Positions 15,784-23,803 of a stretch of DNA of 54,886 bases are shown piece after piece (the first letter of the stretch is position 1; every line of letters starts with the position of its first letter). The position numbers and the translations under genes were made by a program. Source of the DNA: Clostridia bacterium (lineage in GTDB: Bacteria > Bacillota > Clostridia > Christensenellales > CAG-138); the NCBI GenBank assembly GCA_017514685.1, contig JAFWJN010000042.1:1-54886 (forward strand). The letters run 5' to 3'. Below the pieces are notes generated by a model. It was not told where the DNA came from, ran no database searches, and saw only the letters and a list, made by a program, of their open reading frames with translations.

Positions 15784-16485
15784 TTATTCTTTGCGCGGGT
15801 CAATCCATTTGACTGCCCCATCCTCAGCCTTAAACCGGCCGTAGGTCCCCAGATTCTTCTCATATGCTTCATTGGGAGACATGCCCTTTTTGATAGCATC
15901 CATCATTTTGCCGAGGCTCAGGAACTGATAGCCACATACTTGATCATCCTTGTCAAGTGCCATTTTAACGACATACCCTTCGGTCATCTCAAGATAGCGG
16001 GTACCTTTTTCCTTAGTTCCGTACATAGTTCCTATCATAGATCTCAAGCCTTTGCCAAGATCCTCAAGACCTGCCCCGATGCGGAGACCGTCATCAGAGA
16101 AAGCAGACTGTGTACGGCCATAGATGATCTGCAGGAACAATTCACGCATTGCGGTGTTGATTGCATCACATACCAGATCCGTGTTCATTGCTTCCAGGAT
16201 GGTCTTTCCGGGAAGGATCTCACTGGCCATAGCGGCAGAATGTGTCATGCCGGAGCAGCCAATTGTCTCCACAAGAGCTTCTTCAATAATACCATTTTTG
16301 ACGTTCAGGCTCAGCTTGCAGGCGCCCTGCTGCGGAGCACACCATCCGATTCCATGGGTATAACCGGAAATATCTTTAATCTCCTTGGCTTGAACCCACT
16401 TACCTTCTTCAGGAATCGGTGCGGGGCCATGGTCCGGTCCTTTTGCGACACAAACCATGTCTTCAACTTCCTTCGTGTATTGCAT
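15784..16485 (-). CDS. IscU/NifU-N-like iron-sulfur scaffold protein paired with GGGtGRT
   Basis: A 233-residue protein starting MQYTKEVEDMVCVAKG at the ATG at 16485 behind AGGAGG. A longer frame to 16527 lacks a ribosome site. Candidate ligand residues are in IGWCAPQQGACKLSLNVKNG and VETIGCSGMTHSAAMASEIL, which resemble the NifU-N cysteine positions, and DLVCDAINTAMRELF follows. The protein is much longer than housekeeping IscU (about 130 residues), the extra C-terminal part including LGKMMDAIKKGMSPNEAYEK. It likely assembles a cluster for its operon partner, the GGGtGRT protein. Confidence 0.85.
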   Translation of the reverse strand: MQYTKEVEDMVCVAKGPDHGPAPIPEEGKWVQAKEIKDISGYTHGIGWCAPQQGACKLSLNVKNGIIEEALVETIGCSGMTHSAAMASEILPGKTILEAMNTDLVCDAINTAMRELFLQIIYGRTQSAFSDDGLRIGAGLEDLGKGLRSMIGTMYGTKEKGTRYLEMTEGYVVKMALDKDDQVCGYQFLSLGKMMDAIKKGMSPNEAYEKNLGTYGRFKAEDGAVKWIDPRKE

Positions 16486-16530
16486 GTACCTTTTACCTCC
16501 TTGGTCGTACAAATCATTTGGAACCAATTA

Positions 16531-16560
16531 ATTATATCATAGCTCCAGGATTGAATGCAA
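16531..16560 (-). promoter_or_regulatory. Promoter of the IscU-like/GGGtGRT operon
   Basis: On the minus strand TTGCAT (16560-16555), an 18-base spacer and TATAAT (16536-16531). The IscU-like start codon is 45 bp downstream. Confidence 0.7.
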
Positions 16561-16600
16561 CAGTTTTCGAACAGCATGCTACTCTGAAAAAGGCGTTTCC

Positions 16601-16629
16601 TTGACTTTAAATGCTCATACCCGTATAAT
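16601..16629 (+). promoter_or_regulatory. Promoter of the large GT-C membrane protein gene
   Basis: TTGACT at 16601-16606, a 17-base spacer and TATAAT at 16624-16629. The ATG at 16648 follows GGGAGG closely. It is back to back with the promoter of the IscU-like gene, 40 bp away. Confidence 0.8.
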
Positions 16630-16647
16630 GCAGATAGGGAGGAAAAA

Positions 16648-18990
16648 ATGGCGATTCCTTTAATTTATACATTTTTATTCGCCCTTTGCGGTGTGGGCGT
16701 TTCCCTGTTTCTATTTTATTCGCAAAGGCTGATACATAAAATCTGGCTCGGACTTGTCCTGGGCTTATTGATGCTTACCTGGATTCCGTCGCTTTTCGCC
16801 TTTTTCATCGGATTCACCTTGATAGCGCAGATCATTGCAAGTGCGGTCGGTGTGTTTCTCAGCGGCGGATGTATTTTCCTCGCTTTGAAGAAAGGCTATC
16901 TTGTTTCTTTAAAAAAACGGTTTTCTTTTCGGGATTTGGATTTTCTTCTGGTTACCGTTCCTCTGTTCCTTCTAGGCGCTGTTCTGTTTTCTTCTCATAT
17001 TCTTCAGCCGAACAGCGATGGTTCGGTTTCAGTCGGTCAGGTGACCTACGGGGATCTTGCCATGCATCTGGGCTTTATCTCAAGTATTGCCGAACAAGGT
17101 TCTTTTCCCCCTTCTTACAGCATTTTCCCCGGTCATACGGTAAATTACCCATTTCTGTGTGAAACATCTGCCTCTTCGCTGGTTGTTTTAGGAGCGAACC
17201 TCAGACAGGCTTATCTGATTTCCGCATTGTATGCTTATCTGCTTGTAATAATGGGTATATGGTTCTTTTTCCGCGAGTGGCTGAAAACAACGCGCAGAAC
17301 AGTTCTTGCGACGCTGTTATTCTTCCTTGGAAGCGGATTCGGCTTTGCGTATTTCTTTGATCTGGCAAAACACGGTGCTTCTTTGAACACGCTGCTGTCC
17401 GGTTCCTATCCCTCTAATTTTTCCTGGTTGCTTGACGGTTTTTATGATACTCCGACCAATCTTCCGACAATCGGTCTTCGCTGGGTCAACCCAATCGTTG
17501 ATATGCTGATCCCTCAGCGTGCCACGCTGTTCGGCTGGGCATTCCTTTTCCCGTGTCTGATGCTTCTGCATGGATACAGGTTTCATAACCGTCGGGAAAA
17601 CATCATTCCGCTTGGAATTATCTCCGGTCTTCTGCCTTTGATCCATACTCATTCGTTTCTTGCGCTCGGCGTGATCAGTGCTGTTTACTGCTTGACGGAC
17701 CGCAAGATGTATCAGAATCCAAAACGGCTGTTTGGTTGGTTAATCTATGCAGGGCTTGCCTGTTTGATCGGTATGCCGCAACTGTTCGGATTCGCTTTCC
17801 GACAGGCTTCCGAAAGCGGTATGGTACGTCTTCACTGGAACTGGGCCAATGAAGCTGATTCCTATCTATGGTTCTATCTAAAAAACTGGGGCATGCTTTT
17901 CCTGCTCCTTCCGTTTTCATTCCTTATCCTTTCCAAGCGCGACCGAAGCATTTTTATCGGTCCGCTTCTCCTCTGGGTTCTTGCTGAAGTCGTTGTGTTC
18001 CAGCCGAACAACTATGATAACAACAAGCTGATCTTTGTGGTATTCGCATACGTATGCGGAATGGTGTCGAAGCTCTTCGATCTAGTGATCCGCCGTTGTT
18101 CCAGATTCATTCGGAAACGGTCGGCTCCGGAAGATCGCACCCGTGCGCTGCTGTTTTCCTCCATTCTTCTCGACATCATTCTTCTGCTTTCTTTTGCCAC
18201 GAAACTTACACACAGCGGCTCGATTGCCTGGTATACCATCTGTACGATTTTATTCCTGCTCGGCTTGAATATATGGCTGATAACCGGAACTTTTCGTTTT
18301 ACGAAAAGCAGAGTGAGCAAATATTTGATAGTCCTATCGCTGCTGTCTTCACTCTACCCTATGATTGAGTTGCTTGCAGGACTTTACCACAGTTACCATC
18401 AAACCACGCTCTATCTGAATTCTCTACTGATCTGGATCACAGTGATCCTCTTCACGATTTCAATTCTGTTCAAGGTCTTTGTTCTGTACCGGCAGAAATC
18501 ATCTCCCGGTTCTTCCCGAGGAGGCGTTGTTGTCGCTGCACGGCTCTGCGCTTATGTGCTTGCGTTGTCTCTGACTTTATCCTCAACAATGACCATCCTC
18601 CGGGAACTCAAAAGCGAATATCAGGTTTACAATAAAAATGATATTGAAGTGACCGAGTTTATCAAAGAAACGACCCCTCCCGACAGTATCATCCTTGCAA
18701 ATTCTTATTTATGGAATCTTGTAACACCGCTTACAGGCCGTAATATTGTTACCGGGACATCAACGTTTCTGTATTTCCATGGAATCGATAATTCCGAAAG
18801 AGAATCCAATGTGCGAAGCATGTATGAAACTCCGTCCGAATGCGAAGATCTGTTCCGGACTTACAGCATCCGTTATATTCTGATCGGCAACGCGGAGCGT
18901 TACAACTATGATATTGATTATGAGTTCTTCTCATCCAACTGCAAACTGATCTTTAATAATCCTTCTGCTCAGATTTATCAAATCAATTGA
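16648..18990 (+). CDS. Large GT-C-type integral membrane protein (putative glycosyltransferase)
   Basis: A 780-residue protein with about 14 hydrophobic helices and a soluble C-terminal domain of some 130 residues. The first large outward loop has VTYGDLAMHLGFISS and HTVNYPFLCETSASSL, the kind of Asp-bearing loop used for catalysis by GT-C lipid-sugar transferases. Later TNLPTIGLRWVNPI and PLIHTHSFLALG fit the same fold. The C-terminal domain (EVTEFIKETTPPDSIIL ... RYILIGNAE) resembles the YfhO/ArnT-type extracytoplasmic end. The sugar and acceptor are unknown. It stands alone, with its own promoter, away from any polysaccharide cluster. Confidence 0.65.
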   Translation: MAIPLIYTFLFALCGVGVSLFLFYSQRLIHKIWLGLVLGLLMLTWIPSLFAFFIGFTLIAQIIASAVGVFLSGGCIFLALKKGYLVSLKKRFSFRDLDFLLVTVPLFLLGAVLFSSHILQPNSDGSVSVGQVTYGDLAMHLGFISSIAEQGSFPPSYSIFPGHTVNYPFLCETSASSLVVLGANLRQAYLISALYAYLLVIMGIWFFFREWLKTTRRTVLATLLFFLGSGFGFAYFFDLAKHGASLNTLLSGSYPSNFSWLLDGFYDTPTNLPTIGLRWVNPIVDMLIPQRATLFGWAFLFPCLMLLHGYRFHNRRENIIPLGIISGLLPLIHTHSFLALGVISAVYCLTDRKMYQNPKRLFGWLIYAGLACLIGMPQLFGFAFRQASESGMVRLHWNWANEADSYLWFYLKNWGMLFLLLPFSFLILSKRDRSIFIGPLLLWVLAEVVVFQPNNYDNNKLIFVVFAYVCGMVSKLFDLVIRRCSRFIRKRSAPEDRTRALLFSSILLDIILLLSFATKLTHSGSIAWYTICTILFLLGLNIWLITGTFRFTKSRVSKYLIVLSLLSSLYPMIELLAGLYHSYHQTTLYLNSLLIWITVILFTISILFKVFVLYRQKSSPGSSRGGVVVAARLCAYVLALSLTLSSTMTILRELKSEYQVYNKNDIEVTEFIKETTPPDSIILANSYLWNLVTPLTGRNIVTGTSTFLYFHGIDNSERESNVRSMYETPSECEDLFRTYSIRYILIGNAERYNYDIDYEFFSSNCKLIFNNPSAQIYQIN

Positions 18991-19098
18991 TTTTCTTGTG
19001 CATTCAAATGACCTCTTGACAAAATACTTACTTTCCAGCGATGTTCCATGCGCTATAATAAAATTAGATTACTCTTGAAATAAAGGAGTCTCCAAAGA

Positions 19099-20847
19099 AT
19101 GAGTATTTCTCAGGTTATATCCTTATTAAGTGGCGTTGCACTGTTTCTCTTCGGTATGTCCCTGATGGGAGAAGGTTTAAAGCAAGTTTCCGGAAACAAG
19201 CTGGAGCCTTTGCTGTTCAAGGTATCCGGGACCCAATTAAAAGGGATTCTTTTCGGTACCGGTGTGACTGCCGTAATCCAGTCCTCCTGTGCGACCTCTG
19301 TCATGGCTGTCGGTTTCGTAAACTCCGGAATCATGAAACTGCGGCAGGCCATTTCCGTCATTTTGGGTTCCATACTGGGCACCAGCATCACGGGTTGGGT
19401 CATCTGCCTCAGTTATATCGATGGTACAAGCGGTATCTCAAGTATCCTGTCTACCGCAACCTTGACCGGAACTGTCGCTGTCATCGGCATCCTGTTCCGG
19501 ATGTTCAGTAAAAAGCAGTCAGGAATCTTCATCGGAAACATTCTGATGGGTTTTTCCGTCCTGATGTTCGGTATGAGCACGATGAGCGGCGCTGTCAGCG
19601 CCCTTCGTGAGGCTCCTTGGTTTTTGGAGTTGCTGACAGAGCTGAAACATCCCGTTCTCGGTATTCTAGTCGGCACACTGTTTACTGCGCTTCTGCAATC
19701 CGCATCCGCTGCGGTCGGTATTCTTCAGGCGCTGTCACTCAGCGGAGTTATGCCTTTAGAATCCGCTCTTCCCTTGCTCCTCGGTGTAACGATCGGTGCA
19801 TCCGCTCCGGTTCTTCTTTCCGCACTCGGCGCAAAAACCGAAGGAAAACGTGCCGCATGGGTTTATCTGATCGCTTCCATTATTGGAGTTGTGATTTTAG
19901 CATCTGTCTTCTATCTTGCGAACGCTATTTTCCATTTCGGCTTTATGACCTTGCTTATGACTCCAATCAGTATGGCAGTAGTCAATACGGTTTTCCGTTT
20001 TGCCATGACGATAATTCTGATTCCTTTCACCGGACTGATTGAAAAGATCGTAACCTGGATGGTGCCGAAGAAAAAAGACGAATCCGAACTGGATATTCAT
20101 CTTGAGGAGCGCTTCCTTGCTCACCCCTCCCTTGCAATCGAGCAATGCCGTCTCACCATCAATGATATGGCAAAGCTTGCACAGAATTCTATAGATGCTT
20201 CCCTTGCGCTTCTTGGAAACTACAGTGAGAAAGCATATGAGCGTGTTCTGGACATGGAAGCAAAGGGTGACCAGTATGAAGATGTTCTCGGTACTTACCT
20301 TGCGAAACTGACCGGTAAAAATATGACCCCTCAGCTGAGCCGGGAAGTTACTAAATACCTTCATGTTCTGTCCGACTTTGAGCGTATCACCGACCACGCA
20401 AGAAATATTGCAGAAAGTGCTCAGGAATGTAATGAAAAACATGTGACCTTCTCTGAAAAAGGTCAGCATGAACTGCATGTTATTTCAGATGCCGTTGCCG
20501 AGGTGATCCGTCTGGCCGTCGAATCATTTACAACTGAGGATCTTGATATTGCCAGAAAAGTAGAACCTTTGGAACAGGTTATCGACGATCTCTGTGACGA
20601 AATGAAATTCCATCACGTTGAACGTCTCCAGGCAGGCAACTGCACGATTCTTCAGGGATTCATTTTCAACGATCTTCTGATTAACTTTGAACGTGTTTCC
20701 GATCATTGTTCCAATGTCGCTGTCGCTTTGATTGAGCTGAATGCCGGCGATTTTGACACACATGAATATCTGGATCATCTGAAGGAAAAACGTTCAGAAG
20801 AATTCAACAAGGAACTGGCCGGTTTTGAAACCAGATTCAGCATCTGA
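19099..20847 (+). CDS. Na+/phosphate cotransporter family protein with PhoU-like domain
   Basis: A 582-residue protein starting MSISQVISLLSGVALFLFG. The membrane half contains the two inverted family repeats, each with a QSS/QSA motif: VIQSSCATSVMAVGF near residue 60 and LLQSASAAVGILQALS near 195. These bind sodium and phosphate. From about residue 345 a PhoU-like helical domain follows (two three-helix bundles, including HVLSDFERITDHARNIAE and FERVSDHCSNVAV). It would import or export phosphate across the inner membrane. A TATAAT lies at 19054-19059, but its -35 box is poor. No pst or pho genes are nearby. Confidence 0.92.
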   Translation: MSISQVISLLSGVALFLFGMSLMGEGLKQVSGNKLEPLLFKVSGTQLKGILFGTGVTAVIQSSCATSVMAVGFVNSGIMKLRQAISVILGSILGTSITGWVICLSYIDGTSGISSILSTATLTGTVAVIGILFRMFSKKQSGIFIGNILMGFSVLMFGMSTMSGAVSALREAPWFLELLTELKHPVLGILVGTLFTALLQSASAAVGILQALSLSGVMPLESALPLLLGVTIGASAPVLLSALGAKTEGKRAAWVYLIASIIGVVILASVFYLANAIFHFGFMTLLMTPISMAVVNTVFRFAMTIILIPFTGLIEKIVTWMVPKKKDESELDIHLEERFLAHPSLAIEQCRLTINDMAKLAQNSIDASLALLGNYSEKAYERVLDMEAKGDQYEDVLGTYLAKLTGKNMTPQLSREVTKYLHVLSDFERITDHARNIAESAQECNEKHVTFSEKGQHELHVISDAVAEVIRLAVESFTTEDLDIARKVEPLEQVIDDLCDEMKFHHVERLQAGNCTILQGFIFNDLLINFERVSDHCSNVAVALIELNAGDFDTHEYLDHLKEKRSEEFNKELAGFETRFSI

Positions 20848-20867
20848 AAAGCACCGCATCATAACAG

Positions 20868-20904
20868 AACCCCTCTCTTTTCATCTGCAAAAGAGAGGGG
20901 TTTT
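20868..20904 (+). terminator. Rho-independent terminator of the Na/Pi cotransporter gene
   Basis: A 12-bp stem (cccctctctttt / aaaagagagggg) with a 7-base loop is followed by TTTT. It begins 21 bp past the stop codon. Confidence 0.9.
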
Positions 20905-20955
20905 AATCATTAGATCATCTTATCCAAAACAAGGTATTGGAAAGAAAGCAACAAA

Positions 20956-20990
20956 AAACCTCTTTTGTTATGAGAACAAAAGAGGTTTTT
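20956..20990 (-). terminator. Terminator of the seven-tRNA operon
   Basis: An 11-bp stem (cctcttttgtt / aacaaaagagg) with a 5-base loop is followed on the minus strand by six T residues. It lies just past the 3' end of tRNA-Leu. The T run on the plus strand makes it bidirectional, backing up the cotransporter terminator. Confidence 0.88.
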
Positions 20991-20993
20991 GCT

Positions 20994-21079
20994 GGTGCGG
21001 GAAACAGGACTTGAACCTGCATGAAATCGCTTTCACACGGACCTGAACCGTGCGCGTCTGCCAATTCCGCCATTCCCGC
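20994..21079 (-). tRNA. tRNA-Leu (anticodon CAG)
   Basis: Class II tRNA with a long variable arm. The acceptor GCGGGAA pairs with TTCCCGC, the anticodon loop is TTCAGGT (CAG), and the 3' CCA is encoded. It is the last gene of the tRNA operon. Confidence 0.95.
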
Positions 21080-21164
<85 letters not shown>

Positions 21165-21196
21165 ATAAACTATATAAAATTGTCAAAGCCCATTGG

Positions 21197-21271
21197 TGGA
21201 GCCGGCGATCGGAGTCGAACCAACAACCTACTGATTACAAATCAGTTGCTCTGCCATTGAGCTACACCGGC
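21197..21271 (-). tRNA. tRNA-Thr (anticodon TGT)
   Basis: Cloverleaf with acceptor GCCGGTG, anticodon stem CTGAT/ATCAG enclosing TGT, T-loop TTCGACT, and encoded CCA. Confidence 0.95.
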
Positions 21272-21276
21272 AAAAA

Positions 21277-21353
21277 TGGCGACCCGAAGGGGGCTCGAAC
21301 CCCTGACCTCCAGCGTGACAGGCTGGCGTACTAACCAACTGTACTACCGGGCC
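21277..21353 (-). tRNA. tRNA-Asp (anticodon GTC)
   Basis: Acceptor GGCCCGG pairs with TCGGGTC using two G-T pairs; the anticodon stem CCAGC/GCTGG encloses GTC; T-loop TTCGAGC; G discriminator; encoded CCA. Confidence 0.95.
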
Positions 21354-21358
21354 GCAAA

Positions 21359-21435
21359 TGGTGGGCCTTCAGGGACTTGAACCCCGGACCAATCGGTTAT
21401 GAGCCGACCGCTCTGACCAACTGAGCTAAAGGCCC
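21359..21435 (-). tRNA. tRNA-Met (anticodon CAT), probably elongator
   Basis: Acceptor GGGCCTT, anticodon stem TCGGC/ACCGA enclosing CAT, and encoded CCA. The first base pair is a normal G-C, which excludes the initiator. A lysidine-modified tRNA-Ile(CAT) cannot be fully excluded without identity-element comparison, but the body resembles elongator Met of Bacillota. Confidence 0.88.
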
Positions 21436-21451
21436 ATTCGCCGAAAAAAAG

Positions 21452-21526
21452 TGGTGATCCCGAGGAGACTCGAACTCCTGTTACCGCCGTGAAAGGGCGG
21501 TGTCTTAACCGCTTGACCACGGGACC
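21452..21526 (-). tRNA. tRNA-Glu (anticodon TTC)
   Basis: Acceptor GGTCCCG, anticodon stem CCGCC/GGCGG enclosing TTC, T-loop TTCGAGT, and encoded CCA. Confidence 0.95.
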
Positions 21527-21531
21527 ACAAC

Positions 21532-21608
21532 TGGTCGGGGTGAGAGGATTCGAACCTCCGGCCCCATGCTCCCAAAGCACGTGCGCTACCGGACTGCGCT
21601 ACACCCCG
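21532..21608 (-). tRNA. tRNA-Pro (anticodon TGG)
   Basis: Acceptor CGGGGTG pairs with CACCCCG, the anticodon stem GTGCT/AGCAT encloses TGG, T-loop TTCGAAT, and encoded CCA. It is the first gene of the operon. Confidence 0.95.
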
Positions 21609-21637
21609 ACGCGCGACGTTCTTTCAGCGACTTTATT

Positions 21638-21666
21638 AATATACTACAATCCTTTTGAAAAGTCAA
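21638..21666 (-). promoter_or_regulatory. Promoter of the seven-tRNA operon
   Basis: On the minus strand TTGACT (21666-21661), 17 bases and TATATT (21643-21638). The 5' end of tRNA-Pro is 30 bp downstream. Confidence 0.82.
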
Positions 21667-21769
21667 CAACCAATTTTTCAAATTTACGTAATGTCTTTAT
21701 CGATCTTTTAGGGCATGAGATTGATAGCAGACCAGTTCACCTAATGCTGTCAGGCACAAGACAACAGCT

Positions 21770-22591
21770 TTATCGGAGATCACGTTTTTTGAAAATCAGC
21801 AAGCCGATCACAGTGTGAAGCATACTGAAGAACAAATATGAAATCATGCTCTCCGCAAAAATCAGTTCCTTGGATGCATCCGTAGTAGGATTAAGCAGTC
21901 CTAAAAGGCCGCCGCCGTTCAGGGTAAAGAAATTCCCGCCAAATGTCGGAATAAAGTAAACCGCATATTTGTACGGCGTGTAATCCACGAGCATCACGAT
22001 GGAGTTCAGCGCCATCAGTGCAATTGAGAATACGATCGTGAAAATGATCGTCGGTGCTACGTTACGCATTGTCAATGCAAGCAGAGTAGTAACCGTCGCG
22101 ATATACACAAACGACATGGTTCCGTTCGCTACGAAATACAAGATCTCAAGACCGAGATTTTGGAATGAATCCGTATTGAATGGAAAGAACAGCAATGCAA
22201 GCACAGCGGTCAGTGCAGCATAGACCGTGATGATGAGCACCGAAAACAGGATGGAAACGATCAGATGCGACAGATAGATTGTCGAACGCCGGTTACCTGC
22301 GATGACTTTATTGCGGAGCGTACCGTTCGAAACATCCAGACAAACCAGAATGCCGGCAAACGCCGGAATGACCAGTCCGATGTTATTCGTCAGAGAGTAA
22401 ACCGAGCTGATCACAAAATTCGCATTGAACAGCGAACCGCCCGGAAAGTCTTCTTCGAATCCGCTGATCCATCCGATTCCTGCGTACAGTAACACGATCA
22501 GGACTGGAAAAGCAACCGCAAGGATCAATGCAATCAGGGTCAAACGGCTCTTTATTACGCGGTAGAAATCCGCCTTCAGCAGTCTTTTCAT
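21770..22591 (-). CDS. ABC-2 type transporter permease
   Basis: A 273-residue membrane protein with six helices: near residues 18-40, 60-85, 105-130, 145-170, 180-200 and 245-268. It starts MKRLLKADFYRVIKSRLT, the usual short cytoplasmic coupling segment of ABC-2 permeases, and has the conserved core GTLRNKVIAGNRRSTIYLS after the second helix. With the ATPase encoded just upstream (4-bp overlap, start inside the ATPase stop) it should form an exporter for a lipid, peptide or drug. The cargo is unknown. No terminator is clear downstream. Confidence 0.88.
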   Translation of the reverse strand: MKRLLKADFYRVIKSRLTLIALILAVAFPVLIVLLYAGIGWISGFEEDFPGGSLFNANFVISSVYSLTNNIGLVIPAFAGILVCLDVSNGTLRNKVIAGNRRSTIYLSHLIVSILFSVLIITVYAALTAVLALLFFPFNTDSFQNLGLEILYFVANGTMSFVYIATVTTLLALTMRNVAPTIIFTIVFSIALMALNSIVMLVDYTPYKYAVYFIPTFGGNFFTLNGGGLLGLLNPTTDASKELIFAESMISYLFFSMLHTVIGLLIFKKRDLR

Positions 22592-23508
22592 GCGATTCGC
22601 CCCCTTCCGAGAAGCCGGATGTAATGGTCTTCGATCGTTTCCTCGAACGTATTGATCGAACGCACTGCAAGATTCTGCTCGACGAGAATGCGCATCATTC
22701 GGTTCAGATCCGCATCCCCATAGACGGTGAGCTTCCCTTCCTCTTTTCCGATCTCGGTAAATGCACCGTCCATGCGCAATGCCTGTTCTACCGCTTCCGC
22801 ATTTTCCGCATCGATCACGATGCGTCGTCTGGCGGTTTTGTGCAGATCCTCCATCCGGATTTCTTCAAGCAGTTCGCCGTGCGAGATCACACCGATCTTT
22901 GTACAGATCTTCTCAAGCTCTGACAGAATATGGCTGGAAATCAGAAACGTCACTCCATCACGGTTCAGCTTCAGGATTGTTTCGCGAACTTCGATGAAGC
23001 CCTGCGGATCCAGTCCGTTCATCGGCTCATCCAGAATGACGAAATCTGCATCGGAAACCATGACCATGGCAATCCCAAGCCGCTGTCGCATACCGAGCGA
23101 GAACCTGCCGACTTTTTTCTTCTGAATTGCCGCATAGTCCAGTCCGACACGTTCGATTAGGGCGATCAGTTCGTCCTCCGTCTTCCTGATGCCCGTAATA
23201 CTGCATTGCAGCTTCAGGTTTTCCATCGCCGTCATACTTCGGCTCATGGTCGCGGTCTCCACTATCGCACCGGTGCGTCTGCGGACCGCATAGATCTTAC
23301 CTGAGTCATTCGGTACGTCGAACAGCGAATACGACCCGCCCGTCGGTGCCGCAAGTCCCGTGATAAGGCGGATCAGGGTCGTTTTTCCTGCGCCGTTTTC
23401 GCCGACAAAACCGTAGATATCACCCTTTTCGATATGCATCGAGACATCCTTCACTGCAAGATGTCCTTTATATGCTTTGGAAAGGTTTTTTGTCACCAGT
23501 ACATTCAA
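22588..23508 (-). CDS. ABC transporter ATP-binding protein
   Basis: A 306-residue ATPase. I choose a TTG start at 23508 because AAGGAGG lies nine bases upstream; an ATG at 23568 is in frame but lacks a site and adds non-conserved residues. Walker A is GENGAGKTT, the Q-loop region follows, the signature is FSLGMRQRLGIAM, and Walker B is DFVILDEPMNGLDPQG. The C-terminal about 90 residues (after SHGELLEEIRMEDL) form the regulatory tail common in ABC-2 exporters. It powers the permease encoded downstream with a 4-bp overlap. Confidence 0.92.
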   Translation of the reverse strand: MNVLVTKNLSKAYKGHLAVKDVSMHIEKGDIYGFVGENGAGKTTLIRLITGLAAPTGGSYSLFDVPNDSGKIYAVRRRTGAIVETATMSRSMTAMENLKLQCSITGIRKTEDELIALIERVGLDYAAIQKKKVGRFSLGMRQRLGIAMVMVSDADFVILDEPMNGLDPQGFIEVRETILKLNRDGVTFLISSHILSELEKICTKIGVISHGELLEEIRMEDLHKTARRRIVIDAENAEAVEQALRMDGAFTEIGKEEGKLTVYGDADLNRMMRILVEQNLAVRSINTFEETIEDHYIRLLGRGRIA

Positions 23509-23635
23509 ACCTGTGTTCCTCCTTGTTACATCGATCGAACCGATCCGTTTTCCGGAATGGTTTGGCATGAAGCTTTTTTGATAATAATTCTTACATTATT
23601 ATCACATATATACCAATTCCATCGTTTAATGGAAA

Positions 23636-23664
23636 GAAAAAAGCCCTGTTTTAGAGCTTTTTTC
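23636..23664 (-). terminator. Terminator after tRNA-Leu(TAA)
   Basis: A nine-base stem (gaaaaaagc / gcttttttc) with an 11-base loop gives an A-rich/U-rich hairpin readable on both strands. It lies 13 bp past the tRNA 3' end. The stem is mostly A-T, so strength is uncertain. Confidence 0.55.
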
Positions 23665-23676
23665 ATGTTTTGAATA

Positions 23677-23759
23677 TGGTGCGATTGGCGGGATTTGAAC
23701 CCGCAAGCTTTCGCCGACAGATTTTAAGTCTGTTGTGTATGCCGTTCCACCACAATCGC
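23677..23759 (-). tRNA. tRNA-Leu (anticodon TAA)
   Basis: Class II tRNA with a long variable arm. The acceptor GCGATTG pairs with CAATCGC, the anticodon stem CAGAC/GTCTG-like pairing encloses TAA, T-loop TTCAAAT, and CCA is encoded. It is a single-gene unit. Confidence 0.95.
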
Positions 23760-23761
23760 AC

Positions 23762-23785
23762 ACGGGTATATTGTACCCGTTTTTC
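23762..23785 (+). terminator. Plus-strand terminator-like hairpin overlapping the tRNA-Leu promoter
   Basis: acgggta (23762-23768) and tacccgt (23774-23780) form a 7-bp stem with a 5-base loop, followed on the plus strand by TTTTTC. The -10 box of the minus-strand tRNA promoter lies inside it. No plus-strand gene ends here. Confidence 0.4.
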
Positions 23786-23797
23786 AAAATTTGTCAA
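23770..23797 (-). promoter_or_regulatory. Promoter of tRNA-Leu(TAA)
   Basis: On the minus strand TTGACA (23797-23792), 16 bases and TACAAT (23775-23770). The tRNA 5' end is 11 bp downstream of the -10 box. Confidence 0.75.
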
Positions 23798-23803
23798 TCA
23801 GAT

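Noticed and set aside
19016-19059. TTGACA and TATAAT ahead of the Na/Pi gene as a promoter
   Set aside because: The boxes are 32 bases apart, too far for one promoter. TATAAT alone may still be used with a poor -35 box.
20868-20990. The two adjacent hairpins as a small regulatory RNA
   Set aside because: Each is a simple stem with a U-tract placed at the end of a converging transcript, so terminators explain both.
21359-21435. Initiator tRNA-fMet
   Set aside because: The first acceptor pair is a regular G-C, whereas initiator tRNAs have an unpaired first position.
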